64,000 nt of DNA from Actinernus sp. WN-2022 (lineage: Eukaryota; Cnidaria; Anthozoa; Actiniaria; Actinernidae): contig JAOWCC010000577.1 of assembly GCA_030867875.1 (NCBI GenBank), forward strand, positions 71,543,012 to 71,607,011. The letters run 5' to 3'. The notes under the pieces are model-generated. The model had not been told where the DNA came from. It did not search any database and saw nothing but the letters and a program-made list of their open reading frames with translations. The number at the start of each line of letters is the position of its first letter. The first letter of the stretch is position 1. Shown one piece after another: positions 33,161 to 43,314 of the stretch. Made by a program: the position numbers and the translations under genes.

Positions 33161-33594
33161 TTAAAGTGCCTATGAAGCAATTTTTTTTATTTTAGATATC
33201 AATTCTACACCAAGTGAATAGTAGAATGGTACACTATATCTTGCTTTGAATGCTGTGCCGCTGAGTTAAGGAGGTTTTAATATCCAAAATGCTAATTACA
33301 TGACGTCAGGGGAGGCATCAATTATTATACAATTTTTTTTGTTACAATTAAACATTTTTTTTAAATTATCGGTATTATACCCATCGTTGAAATAAAATGA
33401 TATTAGAAATTTGTTTTCTTATATCAGTAGAAACGCCCATTCACAACCACTAAGAAGTGATTGCAGATGCCATTTTAAAACCTCCTTAACTCAGCGGCAC
33501 AACATTCAAAGCAAAATGTATTTTACCATTCTACTATTCACTTGATTTAGAATTGATATCTAAAATAAAAAAATAAGCTTCATAGGCACTTTAA
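33161..33594. mobile_element. TTAA-flanked fold-back MITE
   Basis: TTAA then AGTGCCTATGAAGC at 33161 is mirrored by GCTTCATAGGCACT then TTAA at 33594. The inverted arms run about 125 bp (33165-33290 and 33466-33590) and include AATAGTAGAATGGTA and CTGAGTTAAGGAGGTTTTAA in both orientations. Same TTAA plus fold-back design as 7962-9410 but different sequence. Confidence 0.85.
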
Positions 33595-33976
33595 GTACTA
33601 TTTACAATGTGAGCTACCGAATTGCATGGAGTTTGTGCATAGGATTTAGAACGGCAAGGAGTTCTGCCTTGACTTTTTCAACGGGGCAGGGAATGTCTGT
33701 GATCGGTCGAGAGACCTCCCTCAAACTGAAATGGCATAGTTTGTATTCTGAATAATTTGTACTCATATATATCATAATTATTTCTACTATTTTATCTTAG
33801 GGACTTTTAAGTTCTCTGAGTGAATAGGTGTGCTTTGGGAGGGAAATATCGACTAGAAAGTTAAAAAAATCAAATAAAGTGTGGGAAGTTTCATAATTTT
33901 GCATTATAGCCTTTACTGAACATTCGGGAACGAAACGTTACCAGCAATACGAGTCAACATGGCGTCCGCACTTTGC
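33595..33976. other. Intergenic, nothing recognised
   Basis: AT-rich spacer between the fold-back MITE and the large inverted duplication. No supported feature. Confidence 0.5.
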
Positions 33977-34288
33977 AGTGATTGTATGAGAAATAATACA
34001 TTAAAATCATTACATATTATTCCTAAAGCGTGATACTACAAAGTTTGGCCGAGTTCGAATCGCAATCACCATTGTCGGCTTTGCCCATGCCATACACCTT
34101 CTCACATTCAACACGAGTGAATTGAGATTCGAGAAAGTGGTTCCCATACAAAACACTATAATTTTGAGATTTTTCAGACCTTCTTGCCTTCAAATTCAAT
34201 AGCGTTCCTATTCAGAACATTCGTTCGTTCGATTTCCATTGTGTGTTCTTTTGTGAATCAGTTCCTTCCCAAAAACATTCAAAATAAT

Positions 34289-34656
34289 CTATCCAAAGTG
34301 CTTCCTTTTATCAGCAAAGACGGCATACTTCAACAGAGTTCCCACTACCTTTGAAGAATAGGGGTCCTTGGGACCTGCAGTTTCATCTAACTGAGGGTCC
34401 TTTTTGATTTTTAAGGGTGACGGCCCACATCTACAGCAAATTGCAACAAATTTGCTTGAGTTTTTTTGCATTTCATCTTGTTTTCGTCATATGTAAGCCA
34501 TGTAAACTCTTCGAGCCATTTAAAACAAAATGTACGTTTCTTAGGCTGGGAAGTTTCATGTGAATCACCTTTCCTTTTCCTTCCCGATGTCTGAGCCGAA
34601 TTTAAACCTTTAAGTCTAAGAACTTCGTTCAACGTTTTCTGCACGTGCGAAGACAT
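34289..34656 (-). pseudogene. hAT transposase N-terminal zinc-finger fragment (left arm)
   Basis: The frame reads KKRTFCFKWLEEFTWLTYDE shortly after a Lys/Arg/Ser-rich start. FxxxWLxxFxWLxYD is the entry motif of the TTF-type zinc finger found in hAT transposases and ZNF862-like proteins. The expected cysteines are missing after NKMKCKK and the frame soon ends, so only a fragment survives. A second copy is in the right arm at 43313-44640, split by an insertion. Confidence 0.6.
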
Positions 34657-34701
34657 GGCAGCATGGTATAGGTCTCAGTATCCAGGGCCTGAAAAATGTC
34701 C

Positions 34702-35600
34702 TGTAAGTAAGTAATAGTAAGTAATAACTTTATTTAAACACGGTTAAAAACATCAGGCCTTCGATTACATTATAAAAAGTAGGAATAGTTGAAATATCTA
34801 ATCAGTACAATGTTAATATCTAATAATTCACTTGAATAATGTACCTAACTAATATCTAAATATTACATCTATACAATATCTGACTATAATAAAATAGAGA
34901 TGCCTGATTTTCATGAATGCCGTGTGTATAATGAAATTTATTAATTGTTAAAGAAATCACTGCAGCGAGATTTAAAACAAGTGAGAGAGTTTGCTTGCCG
35001 CAGCTCGACAGGTAAGCTATTCCAAAGCACCGCACCACTATAACTGAAGCTGTTCTTTAGAAAATTGGTGCGGGGCAGATGAATAGCCAGTTTTTCCTCG
35101 GTGTCCATTAGAGAATAACTCGAAACGCTACTACGGTCAGCGAACTTTGAACAAAGATATTCAGGCACTAGGCCATTCAGCGATTTATAGATCATAGTAG
35201 TAGTTAGAATTTTCCGTTGATTGCCTAGTTTTCTCTAGCCAAATCTTTTGAATAGATCATCAGCATTGGCGTCGTAATTGGAAAAAGTCAAAATTCGTAC
35301 AGCACGATTTTGTAGCTTTTGAAGTTTAGTGGCAAGAGTTTTATTGCAATTTCCCCAAACGACGCTACAGTTGTCGAAATGGGGCTGCACTAAAGCATTA
35401 TAGATACACAAGAGTGTTTCAAAAGGTACAAAAGGTCTCGTGCGTTTCAGGGCGCCAATGCCAGAGGCAATTTTCTTTGACAGTTTGTCTATGTGCACAT
35501 TCCAAGATAAGTGTTCGTCAATATGCACTCCAAGACATTTTGTGGATGTAACCCGATTAACAGAGGCACCATCAATAAAAAGAGAGTAACTGATACGCAC
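34702..35600 (-). mobile_element. 5'-truncated non-LTR retrotransposon (CR1/L2-like RT tail)
   Basis: Minus-strand frame 35600-34941 reads STKCLGVHIDEHLSWNVHID, SGIGALKRTRPFVP, YNALVQPHFDNCSVVWG and KLQKLQNRAVRIL, then after TAG at 35237-35235 continues MIYKSLNGLVPEYL, LAIHLPRTNFLKNSFSYSGA and LWNSLP. This is the C-terminal part of the RT/thumb region of CR1/L2-type elements. The 3' end has AATAAA-like sequence and a short TTACTTAC tail. The right arm lacks it, having instead about 100 bp at 41955-42053. Confidence 0.8.
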
Positions 35601-35680
35601 ATCTGTGCGTTAATGGGAACGCTGTTTCAAGGATCAGTTCACCAGGAACATTTCGCCATTTTTAAAGGCCCTCGAAGGTA

Positions 35681-36172
35681 TCATTGTGGTTGAGTAACGA
35701 AAGAGAAACTATACGGTTGTACGCCGGCTTGTTTCTGTCCACCATATGTAGTATAGCACTGATTTGTGGGATAGCACTTGTTCTTCGCGGGCTCTTTCAA
35801 CCAAACGGCGGCAAATAGGTGACGCACTTCAGTAATGCACCAGTCAATTCCAGCAATGCCCCTCCCACTTCCCGCCAACCTCCGGGCATTAGACATTTTT
35901 GAAAAACAATTTCGAAATTCCCCACGGTGGGGACAAGCAAGGTGTTCAAATGGCCCACGGTGGGGCCAAAGAAATAAAGAAAATGGGCCCACCACCGGGC
36001 ACATCCATTTATCTCGGGCACATCCATCTTGAGAGAGTACTGAACAGGGAAGGTAACGATATATCCAGGTGGTACCAAGATAATCTACTACAAGAAAACT
36101 TTGATATATACCAGGTTTTAACCATAAGGCCTTAAATAAGAACAAAGAGATTGATGTCGTTAAAATGGACAA
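35681..36172 (-). other. Open region conserved in both arms, doubtful as a gene
   Basis: A 163-codon frame is matched at 41384-41875 with about eight differences. It has no recognised domain, and the strongest pattern is at DNA level: repeated CCCACGGTGGGG boxes. Overlap with a reverse-transcriptase fragment on the other strand (KNKEIDVVKMDKKVHL) argues against a real protein here. Confidence 0.4.
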
Positions 36173-36860
36173 GAAAGTTCACTTGACACTTCGACTGAAC
36201 TTATTACGTTACTGGGAGTAACAATAGATGAACAATTGAAAGCCACATTAGTAATGTTTGCATGAAGGCCTGTGAAAAGAATACATTTAATTTAGCACGG
36301 AGCCTCGTACGTATTGAAACCTTTGTGCGTGACAAGTAAAGCATATCGCCGAAGTGGGCTATTCCTCAACCCCCAACTTTTCTTTGCTGGCAAATGCCTC
36401 ACCCCCGAGACAGAAACTCAGTCAAATGCCCCACGTATCCCCGGGGGGATGGGGGATGGGGGATGGGCAGGTTTGGAATTGATAGAGCCATAAGTATATC
36501 CATGATCTGTTTACTATTAATAATAAGGAACTACAACCTAAGGAACGTCGATTATACAATTCCTCGATTCAATACAGTTGCTGGCGCTAATGGGCAAGCC
36601 ACCTAGCTAGACTTAAACATTTCCGTAAATGTATAAGGAAACTAGACATACATTGCTGACCTTATATTGGAAAAAATGTAATAACTGATTTTTTTTGTTG
36701 CAACTAGATTTTAATTGTAGACATACATGTTTGTTTGATAATTTTATAGATAAACATAATTATTCTTAATATTTTTTAGATATAATAGTGTCCCCAATTA
36801 GTCGACTGTATAGTCCGCTATATTTCCATATAGACACTAAATAAAGTTTATTATTATGAT
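36125..36860 (+). mobile_element. Non-LTR RT tail with 3' UTR, internally deleted (left arm)
   Basis: Plus-strand frames show VVKMDKKVHL then LRYWE near 36160-36230, and later NYNLRNVDYTIPRFNTV (36529-36580) and LKHFRKCIRKLDIHC followed by a stop near 36655. These are typical ends of CR1/L2-like reverse transcriptases. The 3' UTR ends near ATAAAGTTTATTATTATGA at 36841-36859. Compared with the right arm, roughly 0.4 kb is missing between about 36290 and 36420. Confidence 0.65.
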
Positions 36861-37007
36861 TACCTTCCTCGATTACGAGTATTTAATTTGAATCAGAGTG
36901 AAATGAATACGAGTCGGGTTTTACTTTATAAAATAGTTTAAACAAGCAGTTCAAAACTAGCATTAACGGGAAAATATGGCCTTTAAATACACCATTAAGC
37001 TTTTGTA

Positions 37008-37738
37008 TCAGTGCAGGGTCAATTCCATCCTCCATACTATAAAAGGTATATTCCAACAATGCCCATCCCCGCCGGGACATGGTAGGGCATTTCCATAATT
37101 TCAGTTCCCAGGAGTGGGGCAAATTGCAACTTTATATCGGGTCGGGGGTCGGGCATTAGACAGCATATAAAGCAAGACATTCATAGAGCAGATTTCGTAT
37201 GATTGGGATGCACCGTATTTCTGTTATTTGATTGGATCAACAGGACAAAAACAATGGGAAACCATTTCAACGTCACGAGATGCCGTACGGTAACCGTGCT
37301 GTAGTCAGTGATGTAGTTGTCCCACTCATACGAAATCTGCTCTAAAGTCACGGACGATAACCGAAAGTCAAACGTTCCTTTTTTGGCGCGATTTGACGTC
37401 GTCGCGTGCGTAGCGCGTAACGCCAAGTCACAAACGTCAAAATCAACAAGGTCCAAGGTTAGTAAGATTTTACCACCGTTTTCGATCCAAACTTCTCTCA
37501 GTCTTGTGATGTCCATGTTTTGAAAAACGTCTGGTGTTTTTAAAAAAAACTTTCTAATATTCTACGCCGTGACAGTACGGTAGGGCATTTTGCACTACAT
37601 TCTTGGAAAGAAACTAGCTTCGTATAGTTTCCCTCGTTGTCATCTATGTACTTGCAGCAAACTTTATAAATGAAAGTGCGTTTAATGGGAAAAACGAGGA
37701 TTTCGTGGCTGACTGCGGCATTTCCACCAAGGCCGGCT
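37008..37738. other. Unique centre of the inverted duplication
   Basis: Spacer between the two arms. It contains the MITE at 37184-37344. The minus frame 37181-37516 shows no known motif. CPTMSRRGW-like reading at 37050-37090 belongs to the CCCC-box repeat type seen at 36430 and 40860. Confidence 0.55.
37184..37344. mobile_element. MITE copy B (TA-type ends)
   Basis: TAGAGCAGATTTCGTATGA at 37184 is mirrored exactly by TCATACGAAATCTGCTCTA ending 37344. TA at both ends suggests a Tc1/mariner-type duplication. Related to 32077-32248. Confidence 0.8.
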
Positions 37739-38281
37739 ACAAAAGCTTAATGGTGTATTTAAAGGCCATATTTCCCGTTAATGCTAGTTTTGAACTGCTT
37801 GTTTAAACTATTTTATAAAGTAAAACCCGACTCGTATTCATTTCACTCTGATTCAAATTAAATACTCGTAATCGAGGAAGGTAATCATAATGATAAACTT
37901 TATTTTAGTGTCTACATGGAAATATAGCGGACTATACAGTCGACTAATTGGGGACACTATTATATTCTATCTAAAAAATATTAAGAATAATTATGTTTAT
38001 CTATAAAATTATCTAACAAACACGTATGTCTACAATTAAAATCTAGTTGCAACAAAAAAAATCGTTTATTACATTTTTCCAATATAAGGTCAGCAATTCG
38101 GATTTCTCAGCGTGAAGACTATGACGTCTCAAAATCGAATTACGATTTTGACATTTTGTGGTTTCAGTGCTGTCACCACTTTATTTAATATAACATAAAC
38201 ACTTTCGAAGATTTTGCAGGTATGATTCCTGTGGAGAGATGAAATTGGAGGCAAAAATTATATTCTAGCCGTCGACGCTAA

Positions 38282-38782
38282 ATGCATGCGATCATGGAGG
38301 ACGCGAACGCTGAGACCTTTCCACTTAAAATGGTTTTTGGAACTTCACTTGGCAAAACTAAGATGCGGTACGCTCTGTCAAACAGCCATTGTGATTGTAA
38401 AGTGAGAAGATTTGTCAAGAACAAGGCTTTTGAACGGTTCTCGAACGAGATTTGCCAAGTGAAAGTTTCAGATTTGTGGCGGGAAAATCAGTGGTGAATG
38501 CGCTCCATTCAGAATCAGTTCTGGCCGGAAAGAAGAAACACCGAAGAAGAGCATGTACGCCATTACTCTGTTTGGACTCTGTTGTGGGCTGCTAAAGTAG
38601 CAGCAGTCTTGTTGGGATCATATCAAGGGTTTTTGGACTCATCCGAGTTCACTAAGCAAGTAATAATCGACGCGATGAACTCCTTCGACCTCACGCGGTC
38701 CGCTGTGATCGGTGAATCAGAGAAAAAGGTAACCCTAAAGACTCGTCGCATTCAAGTATTAGGAAACGAGCTGTCGTTTTAA
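38282..38782 (+). pseudogene. Unknown open frame interrupted by one TGA
   Basis: One frame of 167 codons is broken only by TGA at 38495-38497. It starts MHAIMEDANAETFPLKMVFG and the second part has HYSVWTLLWAAKVAAVLLGS, a hydrophobic stretch. I do not recognise a family. It lies in the 2.4 kb insertion private to the right arm. It could be a decayed gene, two exons with a missed intron, or chance. Confidence 0.35.
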
Positions 38783-39293
38783 CTAGGAGAAAGAAAGGAA
38801 ACGAAAGCACCCATCGCTGCTAGCGTGTTACAATTTATTTTGTTTGAAGTTATTTATTAGTGGTTACGTAGATTTTAAACCGGCCTATTGAACAAACCAT
38901 CAGTCGGGATTATCAATTTTTCCTCAATCATGCAAAATTACTTAATCTTTTTAATTTCCTCTCAAACTCTCACAATCATGTACATGTAAATGTACTGTCA
39001 TGCATAGATAATATTTTTATTCTATTTTAGTATAATGTGTCATTGCATGTGTATCTCTATTTTGTGTATTTGTGTTTTTATATATTGCCATTGTAGAACC
39101 CAACATATCGTGTTTTATAGCATGTCAGGTGATGATGGTTCAGGAAGCTGTGGAGTTGGAGTAAAACTTGCTGAAATTAAGAGACATCATTATTCTGAGC
39201 GATACATTGCTTCATCGGATAAAGGGCCGATCGATTTAAAAAAAAAGGGGGAGAATATTATTACCTGTGTTCAGAGCACCGGGATAACAAGAT

Positions 39294-40079
39294 AGATTGC
39301 CTGTGTTACGAGCACTGGGGTAACTAGATAGATTGGCTGTGTTACGAGCACTGGGGTGACTAGATAGATTGCCTGTGCTAAGAGCACTGGGGTGACTAGA
39401 TAGATTGCCTGTGTTACGAGCACTGGGGTAACTAGATAGATTGCCTGTGTTACGAGCACTGGGGTGACTAGCTAGATTGCCTGTCAGTGTTACGAGCACT
39501 GGGGTGACTAGATAGATTGCCTGTGTTACGAGCACTGGGGTGACTAGATAGATTGCCTGTGTTACGAGCACTGGGGTGAGTAGATAGATTGCCTGTGTTA
39601 AGAGCACTGGGGTGACTAGATAGATTGCCTGTGTTACAAGCACTTGGGTGACTAGATAGATTGCCTGTGTTAAGAGCACTGGGGTGACTAGATAGATTGC
39701 CTGTGCTAAGAGCACTGGGGTGACTAGATAGATTGCCTGTGTTACGAGCACTGGGCCGGTAACTAGATAGATTGCCTGTGTTACGAGCACTAGGGTGACT
39801 AGATTGCCTGTCAGTGTTACGAGCACTGGGGTGACTAGATAGATTGCCTGTGTTACGAGCACTGGGGTGACTAGATAGATTGCCTGTGTTAAGAGCACTG
39901 GGGTAACTAGATAGATTGCCTGTGTTACGAGCACTGGGGTGACTAGATAGATTGCCTGTGTTAAGAGCACTGGGGTGACTAGATAGATTGCTTGTGTTAC
40001 GTACGAGCACTGGGGTGACTAGATAGATTGCCTGTGTTACGAGCACTGGGGTGACTAGATAGATTGCCTGTGCTAAGAC
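39294..40079. repeat. 36-bp minisatellite, about 21 units
   Basis: Unit GATTGCCTGTGTTACGAGCA plus CTGGGGTGACTAGATA, with a few 4-5 bp insertions such as GTCA and GGCC. Long minus-strand frames (NTGNLSSHPSAR or VTQAIYLVTPVL repeats) follow from the period being a multiple of 3; all three frames are about equally open, so no protein is claimed. Confidence 0.95.
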
Positions 40080-40528
40080 TACCATGCACGATCGCTATTA
40101 TAGTTAGACTGGTTTAGCTGATAAAGGCCGGGATTTAGACCTTATCCACAGTCTCGTGAAACCGACAGGGACATCATCACTTTATAGCGACACATTTTTA
40201 CAAAGAAATGCTGGGCGTCAGTTTGTCAGTAGTTCGTCAAACGCGGTAAGTTTGATTTTATATTCCATTTTATTCAGTCCTTTGCAACCAAACTTTGTCT
40301 GTCAAAAGAAAAATAGAATTAAATGATTTATCAGAATTAATTCATTGGATTCGAGCAAATTCTAAAGCGTTTAAATTGTTTGTGTATGTCTATAATTATA
40401 GGGAACATATACATAAAGTTTTGTGGGGAAGCATTAATTTTAGAGTTAACTCTCTAAAAGGGTTAACTGCATGAACTCGCCACTGATCTCATCCTTCAAC
40501 AAAGAGTAACCATAATAACCTCCGCCGT
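40080..40528. other. Non-coding remainder of the right-arm insertion
   Basis: No supported gene. The inverted arm resumes at about 40529 (GTTACGGAAATGTTTAAGTC). Confidence 0.5.
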
Positions 40529-41470
40529 TACGGAAATGTTTAAGTCTAGGTGGCTTGCCCATTAGCGCTAGCAACTGTATTGAATCGAGGAACTGTATAT
40601 TCGACGTTCCTTAGGTTGTAGTTCCTTATTATTATTAATAGTAAACAGATCCTGGATATACTTATGGCTCTATCAATTCCAAACCTGCCCATCCCCCATC
40701 TCCCCGGTGATATGTGGGGCATTTGACTAGTTTCTGTCTCGGGGGGGGGGGGGGGTGCATTTGCCAGCAAAGAAAAGTTAGGGGGTGAGGAATTGGTCAA
40801 AGAGTCAAAATAGCGATATGCTTATTAGAGCTAGATTTGCACTCGTTCCAAACCCCCACGGTGGGGCATTTGCATAGCTTAGCTGACCCCAGGGTGGGGC
40901 ATTTGCAACGTTCTGAGGTAAACATGTCAAATGCCCCACAAAAGCCTTGGGGGGTGGGCAGGTTTGGAAATAATAGAACCATTAGGGCCATAAATTGTTT
41001 TTTTCAATTTATAGTTAAAATTGCAATATCCTGTGATCTTCTATTATAAAGGGTAGGAAGGCCAGAAGTTTTTAATAGTGTTCTATAATCCAATGGCTTA
41101 TTGCAGTAAACATCACGCAGTGCTAGTTCCTGCATTCTCTCCAGTTTTCGACTGTCCGATGCCCGGCAAAAATGCCAGACCGTATGACAATAAGTGAGTT
41201 GCGGGATAACAGCAGATTTATAGTTTGTAACTTAGCCTGTGTAGGGCCGATCATATTACGTAAACGCATTAAGATACCCACTTGTTTACAGGCCTTCTTA
41301 CAAACATTACTAATGTGGGTTTCAATTGTTCATCTATTGTTACTCCCAGTAACGTAAGTTCAGTAAGTATCAAATGAACTTTCTTGTCCATTTTAACGAC
41401 ATCAATCTCTTTGTTCTTATTTAAGGCCTTATGGTTAAAACCTGGTATATATCAAAGTTTACTTGTAGTA
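40529..41470 (-). mobile_element. Non-LTR RT tail (right arm), interrupted by a small TIR element
   Basis: Minus-strand frames read KKVHLILTELTLLGVTIDEQ (41390-41330), GVLMRLRNMIGPTQAKLQT-like sequence, PQLTYCHTVWHFCRASDSRK then LERMQELALRDVYCNK and LLKTSGLPTL (to about 41047), and again NYNLRNVEYTVPRFNTV (40625-40570). The frame shifts several times. The gap between the last two blocks is the element at 40660-41000. Pattern is CR1/L2/Rex-like. Confidence 0.7.
40660..41000. mobile_element. Non-autonomous element with CCCCAC/GTGGGG boxes
   Basis: TTCCAAACCTGCCCATCCCC at 40678 is mirrored by GGGTGGGCAGGTTTGGAA at about 40954-40972, and the flanking ATGGCTCTATCAA / ATAATAGAACCAT also pair loosely. 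Inside are repeated TGCCCCAC and GTGGGGCATTTGC boxes and a 15-17 nt poly-G run at about 40740-40756. It splits the RT tail. The left arm keeps only one end (36425-36490). Confidence 0.6.
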
Positions 41471-41875
41471 GATTATCTTGGTACTACCTGGATATATCGT
41501 TACCTTCCCTGTTCAGTACTCTCTCAAGATGGATGTGCCCGAGATAAATGGATGTGGCAGGTGGTGGGCCCATTTTCTTTATTTCTTTGGCCCCACCGTG
41601 GGCCATTTGAACACCTTGCTTGTCCCTACCGTGGGGAATTTCGAATTTGTTTTTCAAAAATGTCTAATGCCCGGAGGTTGGCGGGAGGTGGGAGGGGCAT
41701 TGCTGGAATTGACTGGTGCATTACTGAAGTGCGTCACCTATTTGCCGCCGTTTGGTTGAAAGAGCCCGCGAAGAACAAGTGCTATCCCACAAATCAGTGC
41801 TATACTACATATGGTGGACAGAAACAAGCCGGCATACAACAGTATAGTTTCTCTTTCGTTACTCAACCACAATGA
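41384..41875 (+). other. Right-arm copy of the 163-codon open region
   Basis: Counterpart of 35681-36172. Contains two GGCCCACCGTGGG-type boxes at about 41589 and 41624. No domain recognised; conservation reflects recent duplication. Confidence 0.4.
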
Positions 41876-42094
41876 TACCTTCGAGGGCCTTTAAAAATGG
41901 CGAACTGTTCCTGGTGAACTGATCCTTGAAGCAGAGTTTCCATTAACGCACAGATGTGCGTATTTTAAGCACAAAAATAAAAAAGGATCCCCACTATGTT
42001 GGTGTTGTGCGTCCCTGTGACGCAGGAGGCCTGGAGACTGGTACAGGACATTTTTCAGGCCCTGGAGACTGAGAACTACCATGCTGCCATGTCT

Positions 42095-43314
42095 TCGCAC
42101 GTGTAGCCTGCGTTGCGGCTGTGGAATATCGGAGCGCAGCGAGCGGAGATTAGGGGGATTGGGGCGAGGAAAAAAAAGAGAGCGGGGAGGGGGTGGGGAG
42201 GAGAGGAAGAGAGAGCCTGCCGACAACCCATGGTTATTTCGATAACTCTCGGCCTCAGAAGGCCGCGTATTGCTATTGGCTAAAATGTGTGATTGACAGA
42301 AATCATTGGCATGCGATAAGAGCAGAAACCAATTAGTATGGCGACAAATGTACCGAGAATTCCTTCAGCGACGAATTTAAAGAAAGAATTGCATATCTTT
42401 TGTAATGAGATCGAATTTCGCGATGAGCTGAAGAAACCTGTATCAGAACTCCACAAGCGTCTTGCTCGACGAAACGCACACGGTTGAAATATGGCCGGAG
42501 TGTTCGAGGAACCGTCTTGTGCTTCCGAAAATACGAGCTGATTTGATGATTTCTTACCGCTGCGTGGATGGTTTTTAGCGCTTCTTTTGGCAGAACTTCG
42601 TTCCGATGATATTGTGTCGGCAGTGTTCTTTACTGATTTGGTGGCGACCTTATATTCAGCGGCAACGAGTTCTCTTTAACTTAGTTATCTTTATCCTGCA
42701 AACCTTCACGAACATAGGTGTAGTTCTCTACTGCATTTCGAATCTTCCTTCCTCAGGAACGACAGACTCGCTCTGATAGAGCAGCAGATTTCGGAATATG
42801 AAGACCAATACTTTTCCAGTCACCAGCTAGAATTATTTAAAGCTTCGGCTCTCTTTTCTTTCTGAAGTCTTGAGCAGATTCTCGCCGTGGAAATATTTGA
42901 ATTCCCAAACGCTAGCTTAAAACATACATTACATGTAGTCGTTGACATTTACAGGTTTAGGTTTAGGCCCTGTCTTCACATGTTTTTTCGGAGTTTCAGC
43001 TGACATTCTCCAAGTTCGTATATTTTTTGTTTTGAATTTTACGCTCGAGTTTAGATTCCTTGATATTCCACGCGTGAGTTTGACAGATATTAAACATTGT
43101 TTTCACTTCCGCCGCATGATGATTGGATGAATCGGTCGAATGACTTACTAATTTTATGCATTTTAATTAGTGGGTGGATATCAAAATAACCATGGGTTGC
43201 CGGCAGGCTCTCTCTTCCTCTCCACCCCCTCCCCCCTCTCTTTTTGACCTCGCCGCAATCCCCCTAATCTCCGCTCGCTGCGCTCCAGAGCCGCAACGCA
43301 GGCTATCGCACGTG
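42095..43314. mobile_element. 1.2 kb TIR element with exact 9 bp target duplication
   Basis: Element 42104-43305. Long inverted repeats of about 125-135 bp start TAGCCTGCGTTGCGGCT. The direct repeat TCGCACGTG flanks it (42095-42103, 43306-43314). The left arm of the inverted duplication holds the uninterrupted site (TTCTGCACGTGCGAAGAC at about 34637-34654), proving insertion after duplication. Long TIRs and a 9 bp duplication fit Mutator-like elements. The interior has two short frames (MATNVPRIPSATNLKKELHI at 42338, 49 codons, and a 16-codon one) with no known domain. Confidence 0.9.
42338..42487 (+). CDS. Small open frame inside the TIR element, unknown
   Basis: 49 codons from an ATG with TAGTATGG context, basic and helical-looking (FCNEIEFRDELKKPVSELHK). 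No recognised family. It is followed 4 nt later by another ATG frame. It could be a captured host exon or chance. Confidence 0.25.
   Translation: MATNVPRIPSATNLKKELHIFCNEIEFRDELKKPVSELHKRLARRNAHG

Larger units (their letters stand above)
33977..37007. repeat. Left arm of a large inverted duplication
   Basis: Inverted relative to 37739-44978. The outermost shared block starts AGTGATTGTATGAGAAATAA at 33977 and its complement ends at 44978. Shared content from outside in: an A/T-rich stretch, a hAT zinc-finger fragment, the 35681-36172 open region, a reverse-transcriptase tail and its 3' untranslated part. Arm divergence is a few percent in the inner part and nearer ten percent outside. Private insertion: a reverse-transcriptase fragment at 34702-35600. 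Confidence 0.85.

Noticed and set aside
35681..36172. 163-codon frame conserved in both palindrome arms as a gene
   Set aside because: Its conservation follows from recent duplication of DNA; an RT fragment lies on the opposite strand and CCCC-box repeats dominate the sequence.
39236..40085. Open frames of 244 and 205 codons
   Set aside because: They arise from the 36-bp minisatellite in two frames; no start context or known protein.
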